This document shows positions 45,387 through 52,963 of a stretch of 64,000 nucleotides of DNA, one piece after another (the first letter of the stretch is position 1; each line of letters starts with the position of its first letter). The position numbers were made by a program, and so were the translations under genes. Location of the stretch: NCBI RefSeq assembly GCF_000190635.1, contig NC_015172.1, positions 2,108,001 to 2,172,000 of the forward strand. Reading direction: 5' to 3'. This stretch comes from Syntrophobotulus glycolicus DSM 8271 (GTDB lineage Bacteria > Bacillota > Desulfitobacteriia > Desulfitobacteriales > Syntrophobotulaceae). Under the pieces are notes generated by a model. The model ran no database searches. It was given only the letters and a program-made list of their open reading frames with translations, and was not told the DNA's origin.

Positions 45387-45899
45387 ATGATTATACTTTA
45401 TAAACATATTTTACTAGAATTAAAAAAATATATAAAAGTACAAACTAATGCTATGATTAAAAGATTTTTATTCTATGGATTTATCGGTTGGTGTACCGAA
45501 ATCATGTGGACCGGTTTGAATTCCTTGATGGAAGGCGACCTTCGTCTGATGGGTTTCACTAATCTTTGGATGTTTCTGATCTATGGCTGTGCTGTCTTTC
45601 TAGAACCTTTACATGATCGGATCACAGGCTGGAGGTGGCCAATACGTGGTTTATTGTGGTTGATGATGATTTGGGGGATAGAATATCTGAGCGGTCTCAT
45701 CCTGATCAGCATCCTGGGGGTCTACCCGTGGCGTTATACCGATCCTCTGGCCGTAAACGGTTTAATCACCTTGAGTTTTGCACCGGTTTGGTTCATCGGA
45801 GGACTGCTCTTTGAAAAGCTACACCTTATCTTGGACCATACTGAAATCCAAACCCGGTTTTCTTTCCATCGACCAAAGAACCCTAAAGAAAATCTTTAG
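45387..45899 (+). CDS. Putative ABC-transporter-permease-like membrane protein (CmpB/DUF1113 type)
   Basis: About 170 residues with four membrane segments. FLFYGFIGWCTEIMWTGLNSL at the start, GFTNLWMFLIYGCAVFLEP, and the ending YPWRYTDPLAVNGLITLSFAPVWFIGGLLFE match the clostridial family annotated as putative ABC transporter permease. Real function unknown. Start uncertain: 45315 (GTG), 45387 (ATG) and 45453 (ATG) are all in frame and none has a good ribosome site. The family usually begins just before FLFYGFIGW, favouring 45387 or 45453. Confidence 0.72.
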   Translation: MIILYKHILLELKKYIKVQTNAMIKRFLFYGFIGWCTEIMWTGLNSLMEGDLRLMGFTNLWMFLIYGCAVFLEPLHDRITGWRWPIRGLLWLMMIWGIEYLSGLILISILGVYPWRYTDPLAVNGLITLSFAPVWFIGGLLFEKLHLILDHTEIQTRFSFHRPKNPKENL

Positions 45900-45918
45900 G
45901 GCAGGTACCTTTTCGATT

Positions 45919-46086
45919 TTAAATGATGTTTTTAGCAAACATTCCTAAACAACGATTAAACAAATCGGGTTCTTCCCAGAATGGGAGATGGCCGCTCTGA
46001 TCGAACCAGTTGAATTGAACCTGCGGGGGTAACTGTTCATATTTAAACAGCACCCTCCTTTGATTATCTCTAATAGAGATTTTTCG
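45919..46086 (-). pseudogene. C-terminal fragment of an alpha/beta-hydrolase
   Basis: About 55 codons in frame up to a stop at 45919-45921: …QVQFNWFDQSGHLPFWEEPD… . The catalytic-His context (SGHLPFWEEPDLFN) is that of alpha/beta-hydrolase fold enzymes. The frame begins right after the stop of the AraC-type gene, and the N-terminal 80 percent of the enzyme is missing, so this is a gene remnant. Confidence 0.65.
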
Positions 46087-46091
46087 TTAAA

Positions 46092-46979
46092 CTACTCTTC
46101 AAAAGATAGATTTTGGGGATAATCTGCAAACACCTCATGAGGATCAAATTCAGTGGCCGGTACATTGCGGTCTACCTCCTGAACGCTGACGTTATCCAGC
46201 CACACTTGCCCTTTGCCGGTCAGTAGTACTCCGATATTGAGAATGGCTGCATTTTCAGGTACATCCAATACACAGGAATAGTGGTTCCATTCCGTTGTTC
46301 CGACAATTGGCCGACTTTGCATATTATCCAGTTTCAAGGCGACGCTTAAAGCACTATCTATCCTCATCCATAATCCACACCAGCCAGCGACATCCTGAGT
46401 TTTTACGAAACCGGAAAAACGAACTCTCTTGTCCAAGAATTTTTTGGCGCTAAATTGCTGCATGATCGTTGCGTATTCCCCAATCCCAAATTCATCGGCA
46501 ATGGATTTTATCGTTGAAGATTTTGTGCCTGTGTTATAAATTTTATGGTCAATACTTACTTGATATTTTTCAGGGGCCGTCCCTGTTATCATCCATCCTT
46601 TGATTTCTGTCTGATTATTCATATTGGCACCCCCTGTAATTAAATCCTTAATCGCTGTCCTGTATTTTCCTGGCGGTAATTGATAAACGCTTTTAAAAGC
46701 TCTTGTAAAAGCCTCCTGCGACTCGAAACGGAAATTCACGGCAATGTCGAGTATAGAAATGTTAGTGGTAAGCAGGAGAGATGCGGCGTTTGCGAGTCTG
46801 CGTTTTCTAATGTAGTCATATATTGGCATGCCGATTTCGCTTTGAAATGTCCTGTGAAAATAAAACTTTGAAAACCCAGTGATATTCGCAATTTTATCTA
46901 AAGACAATTTTTCGCACAAATTCATCTCAATATAATTTATCGCAGTCTGAATTTCCTGACTGTGCGTCACCACCTTCAC
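46092..46979 (-). CDS. AraC-family regulator with C-terminal carbohydrate-binding-like domain
   Basis: 295 residues. The DNA-binding HTH pair is N-terminal (residues about 8-105: LSLDKIANITGFSKFYFHRTF and SILDIAVNFRFESQEAFTRAFK, then PGKYR), as in SoxS/MarA-type and YdeE-type regulators. Residues about 140-280 look like a beta-sandwich (RVRFSGFVKT, GLWMRIDS, GQVWLDNVSVQEV). The ligand is unknown. ATG at the end of the frame has GAAGTGAAGGTGGTG upstream. It probably once regulated the adjacent, now truncated, hydrolase gene. Confidence 0.82.
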   Translation of the reverse strand: MKVVTHSQEIQTAINYIEMNLCEKLSLDKIANITGFSKFYFHRTFQSEIGMPIYDYIRKRRLANAASLLLTTNISILDIAVNFRFESQEAFTRAFKSVYQLPPGKYRTAIKDLITGGANMNNQTEIKGWMITGTAPEKYQVSIDHKIYNTGTKSSTIKSIADEFGIGEYATIMQQFSAKKFLDKRVRFSGFVKTQDVAGWCGLWMRIDSALSVALKLDNMQSRPIVGTTEWNHYSCVLDVPENAAILNIGVLLTGKGQVWLDNVSVQEVDRNVPATEFDPHEVFADYPQNLSFEE

Positions 46980-47058
46980 TTCCTTACGCTAAGCATTATA
47001 ACATGGAATCCTGTTACATATTTGATTATTCTTGCCTTCTTATTAATTCAAGACTTGA

Positions 47059-47145
47059 TCATATTATTGTTTGGGTTATGCGGGATTGCGTCTTTCCCGT
47101 TGAAAGCGGTAAAGACAGTATAACCATGATTTTATTGCTGTCCAT
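47059..47145 (-). CDS. Possible 28-aa ORF, upstream of the AraC-type gene
   Basis: ATG frame (MDSNKIMVILSLPLSTGKTQ...) with CAGGAG 9 nt upstream. Very short, with no recognisable family. Contains a residue run reminiscent of a P-loop start (LSTGKT) but nothing to support it. The rest of the interval 46980-47190 shows nothing else. Confidence 0.25.
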   Translation of the reverse strand: MDSNKIMVILSLPLSTGKTQSRITQTII

Positions 47146-47196
47146 TGTGAAAATCTCCTGAATTTAGGGGGTTAGGATTGCTCTTATCTATGTGAA

Positions 47197-47235
47197 AAGC
47201 CCCAAACGCGGTAGGCCATTGCCGCGTCGGGGCTT
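47197..47235 (+). terminator. Strong hairpin with downstream T-run
   Basis: AAGCCCC...ACGCGG pairs with CCGCGT...GGGGCTT with one unpaired base on each side, followed on the plus strand by GGAAATTTTTG. No plus-strand gene lies upstream that it could end, so it is probably bidirectional or a leftover. Confidence 0.6.
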
Positions 47236-47308
47236 GGAAATTTTTGTAGAATTGTTCACGGTTTTGGGGTATAATATTTGTTTAGAAATGATGATGGAGG
47301 TCCAGTAC

Positions 47309-47458
47309 ATGAAGCAAGTTGTTTTTGGCGGATTGCTATTTGTCGGCGGTAGCGTTATCCTTGTCATGGGACAAAGTGAAGCTCCATACATTGGTGCTTT
47401 TTTTATGTTGGTAGGCTTGGCCGTTGGCATATTTGGCTTGATGCGCAAAGAGAAATAA
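47309..47458 (+). CDS. Small two-helix membrane protein, 49 aa
   Basis: MKQVVFGGLLFVGGSVILVMG..., then a second hydrophobic stretch (YIGAFFMLVGLAVGIFGLM) and a basic tail RKEK. ATG preceded by GGAGG at good distance, and a TATAAT lies at 47270-47275. Longer in-frame starts run into the hairpin and are unlikely. Family not recognised. Confidence 0.6.
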   Translation: MKQVVFGGLLFVGGSVILVMGQSEAPYIGAFFMLVGLAVGIFGLMRKEK

Positions 47459-47496
47459 CTCGTTGGAAACGGCGGGACAAATGCTGCGGTTACATT

Positions 47497-47607
47497 ATGG
47501 AAACGGACACGAACCTTCCAAGAGAAAAAGCCATTGAATTACTCAATGGCTTTGATGTTCTTTGCCCCAACTGCGGCGCGGCCTTACCATCCTTGAATAA
47601 TTTCTAG
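47497..47607 (+). CDS. Possible 36-aa zinc-ribbon-like ORF
   Basis: METDTNLPREKAIELLNGFD followed by VLCPNCGAALPSLNNF. The CPNCG knuckle is typical of half a zinc ribbon. No ribosome site before the ATG, and the frame is open further upstream (…WKRRDKCCGYIMETD…), so it could be the end of a degenerated gene. Overlaps the Rhs remnant on the other strand. Confidence 0.3.
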   Translation: METDTNLPREKAIELLNGFDVLCPNCGAALPSLNNF

Positions 47608-47820
47608 AAGAATTATTACTCCGCATACCAATATGATTGCTAATAATGATAAGATTAAATAACTGTCCTCGCTCAAGAACCTCGCGATGAGGGGATCATT
47701 GTATCTGGATTTCAGGTAATACATTCCGGTTTCTTTATCATACTGGTATCCGGCATAAGTGATGTTGTTATTGACATTTCCCGTTTGTTCCAGGATGTTG
47801 CCAAAGGCGTCATAGTAATA
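47584..47820 (-). pseudogene. Displaced Rhs core fragment joined to a membrane-helix tip
   Basis: Frame beginning right after two stop codons and ending at 47584-47586. It encodes the end of an Rhs core (YYYDAFGNILEQTGNVNNNI..., YQYDKETGMYYLKSRYNDPL, IARFLSEDSY) and then switches to a hydrophobic tail (LILSLLAIILVCGVIILLEI). Nucleotides 47658-47820 match 49081-49243 of the main Rhs gene with about seven differences in 163 bp and no gaps; the tails after RFLSEDSY are unrelated. This is the pattern of a displaced Rhs tip. Confidence 0.85.
47658..47820. repeat. 163-bp direct repeat, copy A (copy B 49081-49243)
   Basis: Constant offset of 1423 bp, no indels, about 96 percent identity by eye. Copy B lies inside the Rhs gene, copy A behind the putative immunity gene, so recombination between them would swap or delete the tip and immunity genes. 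Confidence 0.9.
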
Positions 47821-47872
47821 GCTTTATTAAAAAGAAAGGGCGGTGAATGATTATTTATTTCAAAATAGTACC

Positions 47873-48262
47873 TTACCCGTGCGAAATAACTTCCGGAATT
47901 ATTATTGCCGCCAAGATTAATAGTGTAATTATTAATGTGAAAATTAATCTAATCACCTTTTTTCTCTTTTTAGGATCAGATTTTGAGTCAAGATATGCAC
48001 CGATCATGATTAGAATAACTGCAATAAAAGCTATTATTGTTATAAGCAAAATTAACCAAGGATAATATGATTTGAAAAGCTCAGCTGTTTGTAAGAATTT
48101 TGCAAAAGCAGCTAATATTATACCTGGAACTAAAAGCCATTGACCGTATCTTATTATGTTATGATGCTTATTTGGTTTGTGCAAAAGTTCAAAAACTAAC
48201 AAAACACCTAAAATTAACACAAAAATTATATAAACTGGTGCGGGTAAATAACTAAATGTCAT
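47873..48262 (-). CDS. Small four-helix membrane protein, candidate immunity protein
   Basis: 129 residues with about four membrane segments (about 8-27, 43-60, 67-92, 105-125). ATG with GGAGGAG upstream, 18 bp after the Rhs stop codon and in the same direction. No family recognised. AT-rich compared with the Rhs core. Position directly after an Rhs-type variable tip, and membrane location matching the hydrophobic tip, suggest it protects against that toxin. This is inference from arrangement only. Confidence 0.65.
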   Translation of the reverse strand: MTFSYLPAPVYIIFVLILGVLLVFELLHKPNKHHNIIRYGQWLLVPGIILAAFAKFLQTAELFKSYYPWLILLITIIAFIAVILIMIGAYLDSKSDPKKRKKVIRLIFTLIITLLILAAIIIPEVISHG

Positions 48263-48280
48263 ATAATCGTACTCCTCCGA

Positions 48281-50194
48281 TTATTTAAAAAATGTTCTTT
48301 TTATATAGTTCCCCGTAAGTCCTACCAATGTTCCGACTACAATACCCGTAACAAGTGATCCTCCTAATGCAGCAGTTACTCCTCCTACCACAGCCCCAAC
48401 AGCTACCGCAGCCGCTTTATAAAAGTTATTTCCTTGATAACTCTGGTAGTCATCAATAACATCTATTGCAACAGAAACAACTGGTACTGTGCGTTTTGTA
48501 ACTTTCAATACATCCGCAACGGTTGAGGCTTTTGGCAATGCATTTATCTTACGTTCGAGTGCTTCATTAACTGATTCTGTAACGGTATTTTTAAATAATT
48601 CCTTAGTTATAGTCCCTAACCCCACCGCGGTCGTTCCACCAGGACCTGCTGAACTGCCTGAATTACTGGAATTATTATTTGTACTGCTATTTGTTTTGCC
48701 GCTCGAATTGCTATTTGTTTTGCTGCTTGAGTTAGAGTTAGAGTTAGAGTTAACATTATTCGACGGTTTTGAAGAAGTATTTGAACTTCCTGTTGACGAG
48801 CTTGAAGAACCGTTTTGCGGCCTGTACTTTGTTACATCTATTTTTGTTCCTACAGACATGGTATTAGGGTCACCGGAATAATTCAGTTCTTTCCAATTAC
48901 CTCCCCAGCCCGTGTAGTAATTAGCCAGGCTCCATAAGGTATCCCCGGGTTCGGCTGTCTCATATACTCTTCCGTTTACAATTGTTTGTTTCCAACGTCC
49001 GCTTGGATCAAAATACATCAACGGTTCATTATGACAATACGTATAGAGATTTAAACTTAACGGATCATTTTGATCTCCCCAATAACTGTCCTCGCTCAAG
49101 AACCTCGCGATGATGGGATCATAGTATCTGGATTGCAGGTAATACATTCCGGTTTCTTTATCATACTGGTATCCGGAATAAGTGATGTTGTTATTGACAT
49201 TTCCCATTTGTTCCAGGATGTTGCCAAAGGCATCATAGTAGTATGTTGCCTGTATCGTTCCGGTGGCATCTATCAGTGCGGTTACATCTGCGTGCCCATT
49301 GTACATGTAGTAAAGGGTTGTTCCCTGAACTGTGCGGGAGATGAGGTTGGTCCCGTAGAGGTTTCGGGCTATCTGATTGCCCAGCCCGTCCAGTTCCAGA
49401 ACGATCTTGTCTCCCTCATACACATATTTCGCCACTTGCCCGTTGACATCCTTCCGCACTCTAAACCCTTCGCCGTTGTAGGCGTTGGTCACGTTGGTTC
49501 CGTCAGGCATACCGGTTCCGATAAGTCTGTTTAAAGAGTCAAAGGTATTGGTCATTGTTTCGGTTGTCCCGGCAATGCCGTTTTGATATGCAGTGGTGCT
49601 TACATTGAGTTGATTTCCGTTATGATCATAGGCATAACTGACCGTTTTGGCTGTTACCCCGTTTAGAGCTGTCACCAGTCCGGTAAGCCTGTTCTGTGTG
49701 TTATAGGTATAAACATCGAGAATCGTGCTGCCCTGATATGTTTCCGTTTGAGTCAACCTGTTCCCCGCCCCATCAAAGGTATAGCCGGTTATTTTCGAGC
49801 TGGGTTCAGTGACGGTCTCCAGCCTGTTGAGCGGATCATAGGTATACGTTGTGGTGCCTTTGCCGTCTGTCTTGGAGATCATGTTGCCGGCTGCATCATA
49901 GGTATAGGTATAAGCGTCGATGACCGTTTGATCGGCTTTTTTGTTGGTCAGAGTACGGAGCCATCCATTATCATAGTAGGCATATTCTTCGCTGAAACCG
50001 TCCGGATAGATCGTCATATGTTTGCTGCCATTGTCATAATAAGTATAGTTCGTTGTCTGTCCACCGGAAGTGACACTGAGAATTCGTCCGGCCTGATCCG
50101 AGATTTTGGCTGTTACATTATTCTTAGGATCGGTGCTGATCTCAGCCACCTGACCTTGAGGCAAATCGGCTAGGCTATCATATAGGAACGTCAT
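48281..50194 (-). CDS. Rhs/YD-repeat protein, 5'-truncated, with LysM and hydrophobic C-terminal tip
   Basis: 637 visible residues. Residues about 20-330 are YD repeats (YTYDAAGN, YDPLNRLETVTEP, YAYDHNGNQLN) ending in the Rhs core signature YDKETGMYYLQSRYYDPIIARFLSED. A LysM-like motif (YETAEPGDTLWSLANYYTG) follows, then a Ser/Asn/Thr linker (about 435-510) and a tip of about 115 residues ending in a Gly/Ala/Val-rich hydrophobic stretch and KRTFFK. The start has no ribosome site, and upstream sequence continues the YD-repeat frame (…KTKEVPDIGTMTFLYD), so the 5' part and any secretion signal are lost or in another frame. Possibly silent. Confidence 0.85.
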   Translation of the reverse strand: MTFLYDSLADLPQGQVAEISTDPKNNVTAKISDQAGRILSVTSGGQTTNYTYYDNGSKHMTIYPDGFSEEYAYYDNGWLRTLTNKKADQTVIDAYTYTYDAAGNMISKTDGKGTTTYTYDPLNRLETVTEPSSKITGYTFDGAGNRLTQTETYQGSTILDVYTYNTQNRLTGLVTALNGVTAKTVSYAYDHNGNQLNVSTTAYQNGIAGTTETMTNTFDSLNRLIGTGMPDGTNVTNAYNGEGFRVRKDVNGQVAKYVYEGDKIVLELDGLGNQIARNLYGTNLISRTVQGTTLYYMYNGHADVTALIDATGTIQATYYYDAFGNILEQMGNVNNNITYSGYQYDKETGMYYLQSRYYDPIIARFLSEDSYWGDQNDPLSLNLYTYCHNEPLMYFDPSGRWKQTIVNGRVYETAEPGDTLWSLANYYTGWGGNWKELNYSGDPNTMSVGTKIDVTKYRPQNGSSSSSTGSSNTSSKPSNNVNSNSNSNSSSKTNSNSSGKTNSSTNNNSSNSGSSAGPGGTTAVGLGTITKELFKNTVTESVNEALERKINALPKASTVADVLKVTKRTVPVVSVAIDVIDDYQSYQGNNFYKAAAVAVGAVVGGVTAALGGSLVTGIVVGTLVGLTGNYIKRTFFK

Positions 50195-50300
50195 CGTCCC
50201 GATATCCGGAACTTCTTTCGTTTTTACCCGGTTTAAATGGCGGTCTTTCCCATGCCATCCGTTTTGATGTGAATATTGCCGGCATCATCATGTTGATCTG
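50195..50300 (-). pseudogene. Frameshifted upstream remnant of the Rhs gene
   Basis: The minus-strand frame of the Rhs gene stays open upstream (HLNRVKTKEVPDIGT). Another frame carries a YD-repeat end (DDAGNIHIKTDGMGK) before a stop. The two join only if a small deletion or frameshift is assumed. Further upstream (50300-50430) there is AT-rich intergenic DNA leading to the plus-strand sigma gene. Confidence 0.65.
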
Positions 50301-50432
50301 GGTTTCATTTTTCGCTTCTTTAATGTAAAATTATTCTAATAAAAAAATATGTTACCATTTTAACTTAATGCAATATTTTAGTTTCTCAAATTATCTCTAA
50401 TTATTCTGTATCCAGAAAAGCGGGCGTAAAAT

Positions 50433-50987
50433 GTGTTTATATTTGCTACGATAAAAAACGAAAAAAAGCGCGGAAAACTTGAGGAATTATACATAGCTCA
50501 AGCTTCTTCGATGTATAAAGTGGCTTACAGAATTCTAGATGATGAATATTTGGCCCAGGATGCTGTTCATGAAGCTTTTATCAACATCTCAAATAATTTT
50601 GAAAAAATCATGCAAACTGACTGTAATAAAATGGGTGCTTTATTAATTATTATAGTTAGAAACGTTTCCATCAATATGTATAACCGGAGAAAAAAATCGG
50701 GCTTTTCTTATGAAGAACTGGGAGAAGAAATATCTGATTCAGGACCGGGCATTGAAGAAATTCTAATGAATAAAGAAATGTTTTCTATAGTAGTAGAAAA
50801 AATTAAAGAATTACATCCCTCTTATGCCGATATTCTTTCTTTAAAATATTTTTATCACTATGAAGATAGTGAAGTATGCCGAATTTTGAGTATCACACCA
50901 GAAAATTTTAGAACCCGGCTCCACCGGGCACGACATAGTTTGATCACTTTATTATCTCGGGAGCAGGAGGGAAAAAATCGTGAGTGA
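50433..50987 (+). CDS. ECF-type RNA polymerase sigma factor
   Basis: 184 residues. Region 2 (MYKVAYRILDDEYLAQDAVHEAFINI, then RNVSINMYNRRKK) and region 4 (LSLKYFYHYEDSEVCRILSI, FRTRLHRARHSLITLL) are clear; the two-domain build is that of a group 4 sigma. GTG start at 50433 without a good ribosome site. A later start is unlikely because region 2 begins near residue 18. It overlaps the next gene by 8 bp, the usual sigma/anti-sigma arrangement. AT-rich (many AAA and TTA codons) unlike the backbone. Confidence 0.88.
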   Translation: MFIFATIKNEKKRGKLEELYIAQASSMYKVAYRILDDEYLAQDAVHEAFINISNNFEKIMQTDCNKMGALLIIIVRNVSINMYNRRKKSGFSYEELGEEISDSGPGIEEILMNKEMFSIVVEKIKELHPSYADILSLKYFYHYEDSEVCRILSITPENFRTRLHRARHSLITLLSREQEGKNRE

Positions 50988-51723
50988 ACGTGAATTAGCG
51001 AAGCCCCAAGCAGAAGAAAAAATCCTGGAAGCGCTCTTCGAATACGCTGCCGCCTGTCATGTTGATAATATAATGGCCGAGTATCCGGTTGAAGCGAGTT
51101 CTGATTTTGTCTTTCCATCTGAGTTTGAACGAAGAATGAAAAAGCTCATTGCCAGACATAACAGAAAAGAACTTTTAAAGAACATAAGGAAAAAGACGAT
51201 CAAGATATTGCCTAGAGCGGTAATTTTCTTATTCGTATTGATCGGAAGTTTTACAATAGTCGTGGCCAGTGTTGAAGCCTTGAGAGTGAAAGCATTAAAT
51301 ATCATCATGAATATCCAGAGTCAATATACCAGTATTGAAGTAAAGAATAAGAATAACGGTCAAACGGAACAGATTAAGGAGCAAATACCGCAGAACTGGA
51401 ATGGATATGCTCCTACCTATGTTCCGCATGGATTTAAAGTCGATAGAACAGAAAAACGTGAGATGAAGGAATCTATTTACTTTACCAATGAACAAGGCCA
51501 AATCATTGAATTTATCCGGTATTTAGCCGGCGACACAGACTTAAGAATAGATACGGAAGGTGCTTCTGTTCAAGATACTTCAATACACAATAAGGATGCT
51601 CTTTTAGCTGAGAAAGCAGGATTTATCACTATTGCCTGGAAGGAAGAATATCTCTTTTCTCTGATCGGAGAAGCAGATAAAGCAGAGATGATTAAAATGG
51701 CCGAAAGCATTGTAAAAAAATAA
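50980..51723 (+). CDS. Single-pass membrane protein with DUF4367-like domain, probable anti-sigma factor
   Basis: 247 residues: cytoplasmic N-terminus about 1-80, one membrane helix (about 83-103, VIFLFVLIGSFTIVVASVEAL), and an extracytoplasmic DUF4367-like domain (YAPTYVPHGFKVDRTE, QIIEFIRYL, ALLAEKAGFITIAWKEEYLFSLIG). GTG with AGGAGGG upstream, overlapping the sigma gene by 8 bp. It lacks a clear HxxxCxxC zinc motif in the N-terminus (CHVDNIMAEY only), so it would be a non-ZAS anti-sigma. The signal it senses is unknown. Confidence 0.8.
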   Translation: MSERELAKPQAEEKILEALFEYAAACHVDNIMAEYPVEASSDFVFPSEFERRMKKLIARHNRKELLKNIRKKTIKILPRAVIFLFVLIGSFTIVVASVEALRVKALNIIMNIQSQYTSIEVKNKNNGQTEQIKEQIPQNWNGYAPTYVPHGFKVDRTEKREMKESIYFTNEQGQIIEFIRYLAGDTDLRIDTEGASVQDTSIHNKDALLAEKAGFITIAWKEEYLFSLIGEADKAEMIKMAESIVKK

Positions 51724-51811
51724 TGAAAATTTTTCCTGAAAAAGTGTAACAAAAAGCCTCCCTTATTTGTTTATTTGGATGAAAGGCTAAATGGAGGGTG
51801 GTGATTAATTT

Positions 51812-51904
51812 ATGACCAAAAGGATATCTTTATCCAAGGATACGAATGGAAAATGGTATATCATTGGATCAACATGGAATCTTGCCCCGGGAAGCAAGCC
51901 GTAA
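51812..51904 (+). CDS. Possible 30-aa peptide gene
   Basis: MTKRISLSKDTNGKWYIIGS..., with GGAGGGTGG upstream of the ATG. A 45-bp segment of it (51824-51868) recurs at 52934-52978 (38 of 45 bases), encoding ISLSKDINEKWHIVGL without a start. Unknown function; may be a leftover of a longer repeated gene. Confidence 0.4.
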   Translation: MTKRISLSKDTNGKWYIIGSTWNLAPGSKP

Positions 51905-51998
51905 TTCGCAGCAAACTCACACAGTTATTTCTAAAAACGATACTAGACGGCAACATTTACTAAAAAGATTTGAAGAACTTTAAAAATGAAGGTGTGTA

Positions 51999-52439
51999 AT
52001 GATGAATAAAAAGAGATTATTCAAACCGCTTCCAATAGGTGCGGTTGTATTATCCTTAGCTGTTGTGCTATTCGGGAATGTTAATCATGTTTATTCTAAG
52101 ACTAGTCATTCAGATAGGGAAATTGCGATTAAAGATTTAGCTGTCGAAAATTTTAATATTGACACAACAAAAGTCAAACAACTTTATAGGAGCGATTTAC
52201 GCGGTGATAGTAATGTTGTGTCTAACGAAATAAAAAATAAAACATTGTTTGCTTTTACAGAACTAATTAAAAATGGGGGGTTAAAAGAAGGGGATTATAC
52301 CCCAGTCTATTTCTTGGAAGGTAACAATGTTTCAATAGCAGTCAAGCATGCTGATGGCTCTATGACAATGACAAACTACGATATATCAGGAGATGGAGAA
52401 CCTTCTATAATTAGTGAAGATTCTAAAAAGGCAAGATGA
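51999..52439 (+). CDS. Secreted hypothetical protein, paralog 1
   Basis: 146 residues with an N-terminal signal sequence (PIGAVVLSLAVVLFGNVNHVYS). The body has IAIKDLAVENFNIDTTKVKQLYRSD, YTPVYFLEGNNVSIAVKHADGSMTMTNYDIS. The same pattern recurs in the next gene, so they are tandem duplicates that have diverged. Family not recognised. Starts with ATGATG after GAAGGTG. Follows the sigma/anti-sigma pair in the same direction and may belong to its regulon. Confidence 0.72.
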   Translation: MMNKKRLFKPLPIGAVVLSLAVVLFGNVNHVYSKTSHSDREIAIKDLAVENFNIDTTKVKQLYRSDLRGDSNVVSNEIKNKTLFAFTELIKNGGLKEGDYTPVYFLEGNNVSIAVKHADGSMTMTNYDISGDGEPSIISEDSKKAR

Positions 52440-52903
52440 GTGGCGAACAAATGAATAAAAAGGGATATTTTTTAACTATTGGAGGAGTATTAGCCCTATC
52501 AATTGTATTATTGATCACATTTCAGAGTAGTGCTTTTTCTGATGATGTCATCAAAAAAAGCAGCAAATTTATTGAAGTAGAGACAACCCTCAAAGACTTG
52601 GCTATAAAAACTTTTGATATTAATATAAATAATGTTAAGGTTCTTTATCATCGCGATGTGTTTAATGATAAAGTTACCAAAGAAAGTGCCGATTTAAGAT
52701 CCAGACTATCATCTGCCCTTGCTATGTTGACGGATGATAAGATTTTCGTACCTGGTGATAAAATTCCAATATATTTTCTTGAAGGAAGCAATATGGCTTC
52801 CATAGCAATAAAGCATGTTGATTGGACTGTCTCTCTAACAAAATTTGACATATCGGAAACAGAACCCGTGAAAATCAATCATATCGTTAAGGAGGCAAAA
52901 TAA
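52436..52903 (+). CDS. Secreted hypothetical protein, paralog 2
   Basis: 155 residues, signal sequence (about 10-35, IGGVLALSIVLLITFQSSAFS). Shared with paralog 1: TLKDLAIKTFDININNVKVLYHRD, IPIYFLEGSNMASIAIKHVD, LTKFDIS. Start 52436 overlaps the previous stop by 4 bp (ATGA) with AAAAGG upstream; the in-frame ATG at 52451 (MNKKG) would align better with the paralog's MNKKR. Confidence 0.72.
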   Translation: MSGEQMNKKGYFLTIGGVLALSIVLLITFQSSAFSDDVIKKSSKFIEVETTLKDLAIKTFDININNVKVLYHRDVFNDKVTKESADLRSRLSSALAMLTDDKIFVPGDKIPIYFLEGSNMASIAIKHVDWTVSLTKFDISETEPVKINHIVKEAK

Positions 52904-52923
52904 TGGGCATTTTAAAAAACAGA

Positions 52924-52963
52924 TTTTTCATTAATATCTTTATCCAAAGATATTAATGAAAAA
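52924..52963 (+). terminator. Perfect 18-bp AT-rich hairpin after paralog 2
   Basis: The left arm 52924-52941 (beginning TTTTTCATTAATATC) and right arm 52946-52963 are exact complements around the loop ATCC. It overlaps the degraded second copy of the 45-bp repeat. AT-rich with no T-run after it, so it may stabilise or end the mRNA. Confidence 0.6.

Noticed and set aside
47847-48065. Plus-strand 72-aa hydrophobic ORF
   Set aside because: Antisense of the four-helix membrane protein gene, whose own ribosome site and position after Rhs are convincing.
48489-48881. Plus-strand 130-aa ORF rich in Leu/Val/Glu
   Set aside because: It is the antisense of the Ser/Asn linker and tip of the Rhs gene; no ribosome site, composition is an artefact of the repeats.
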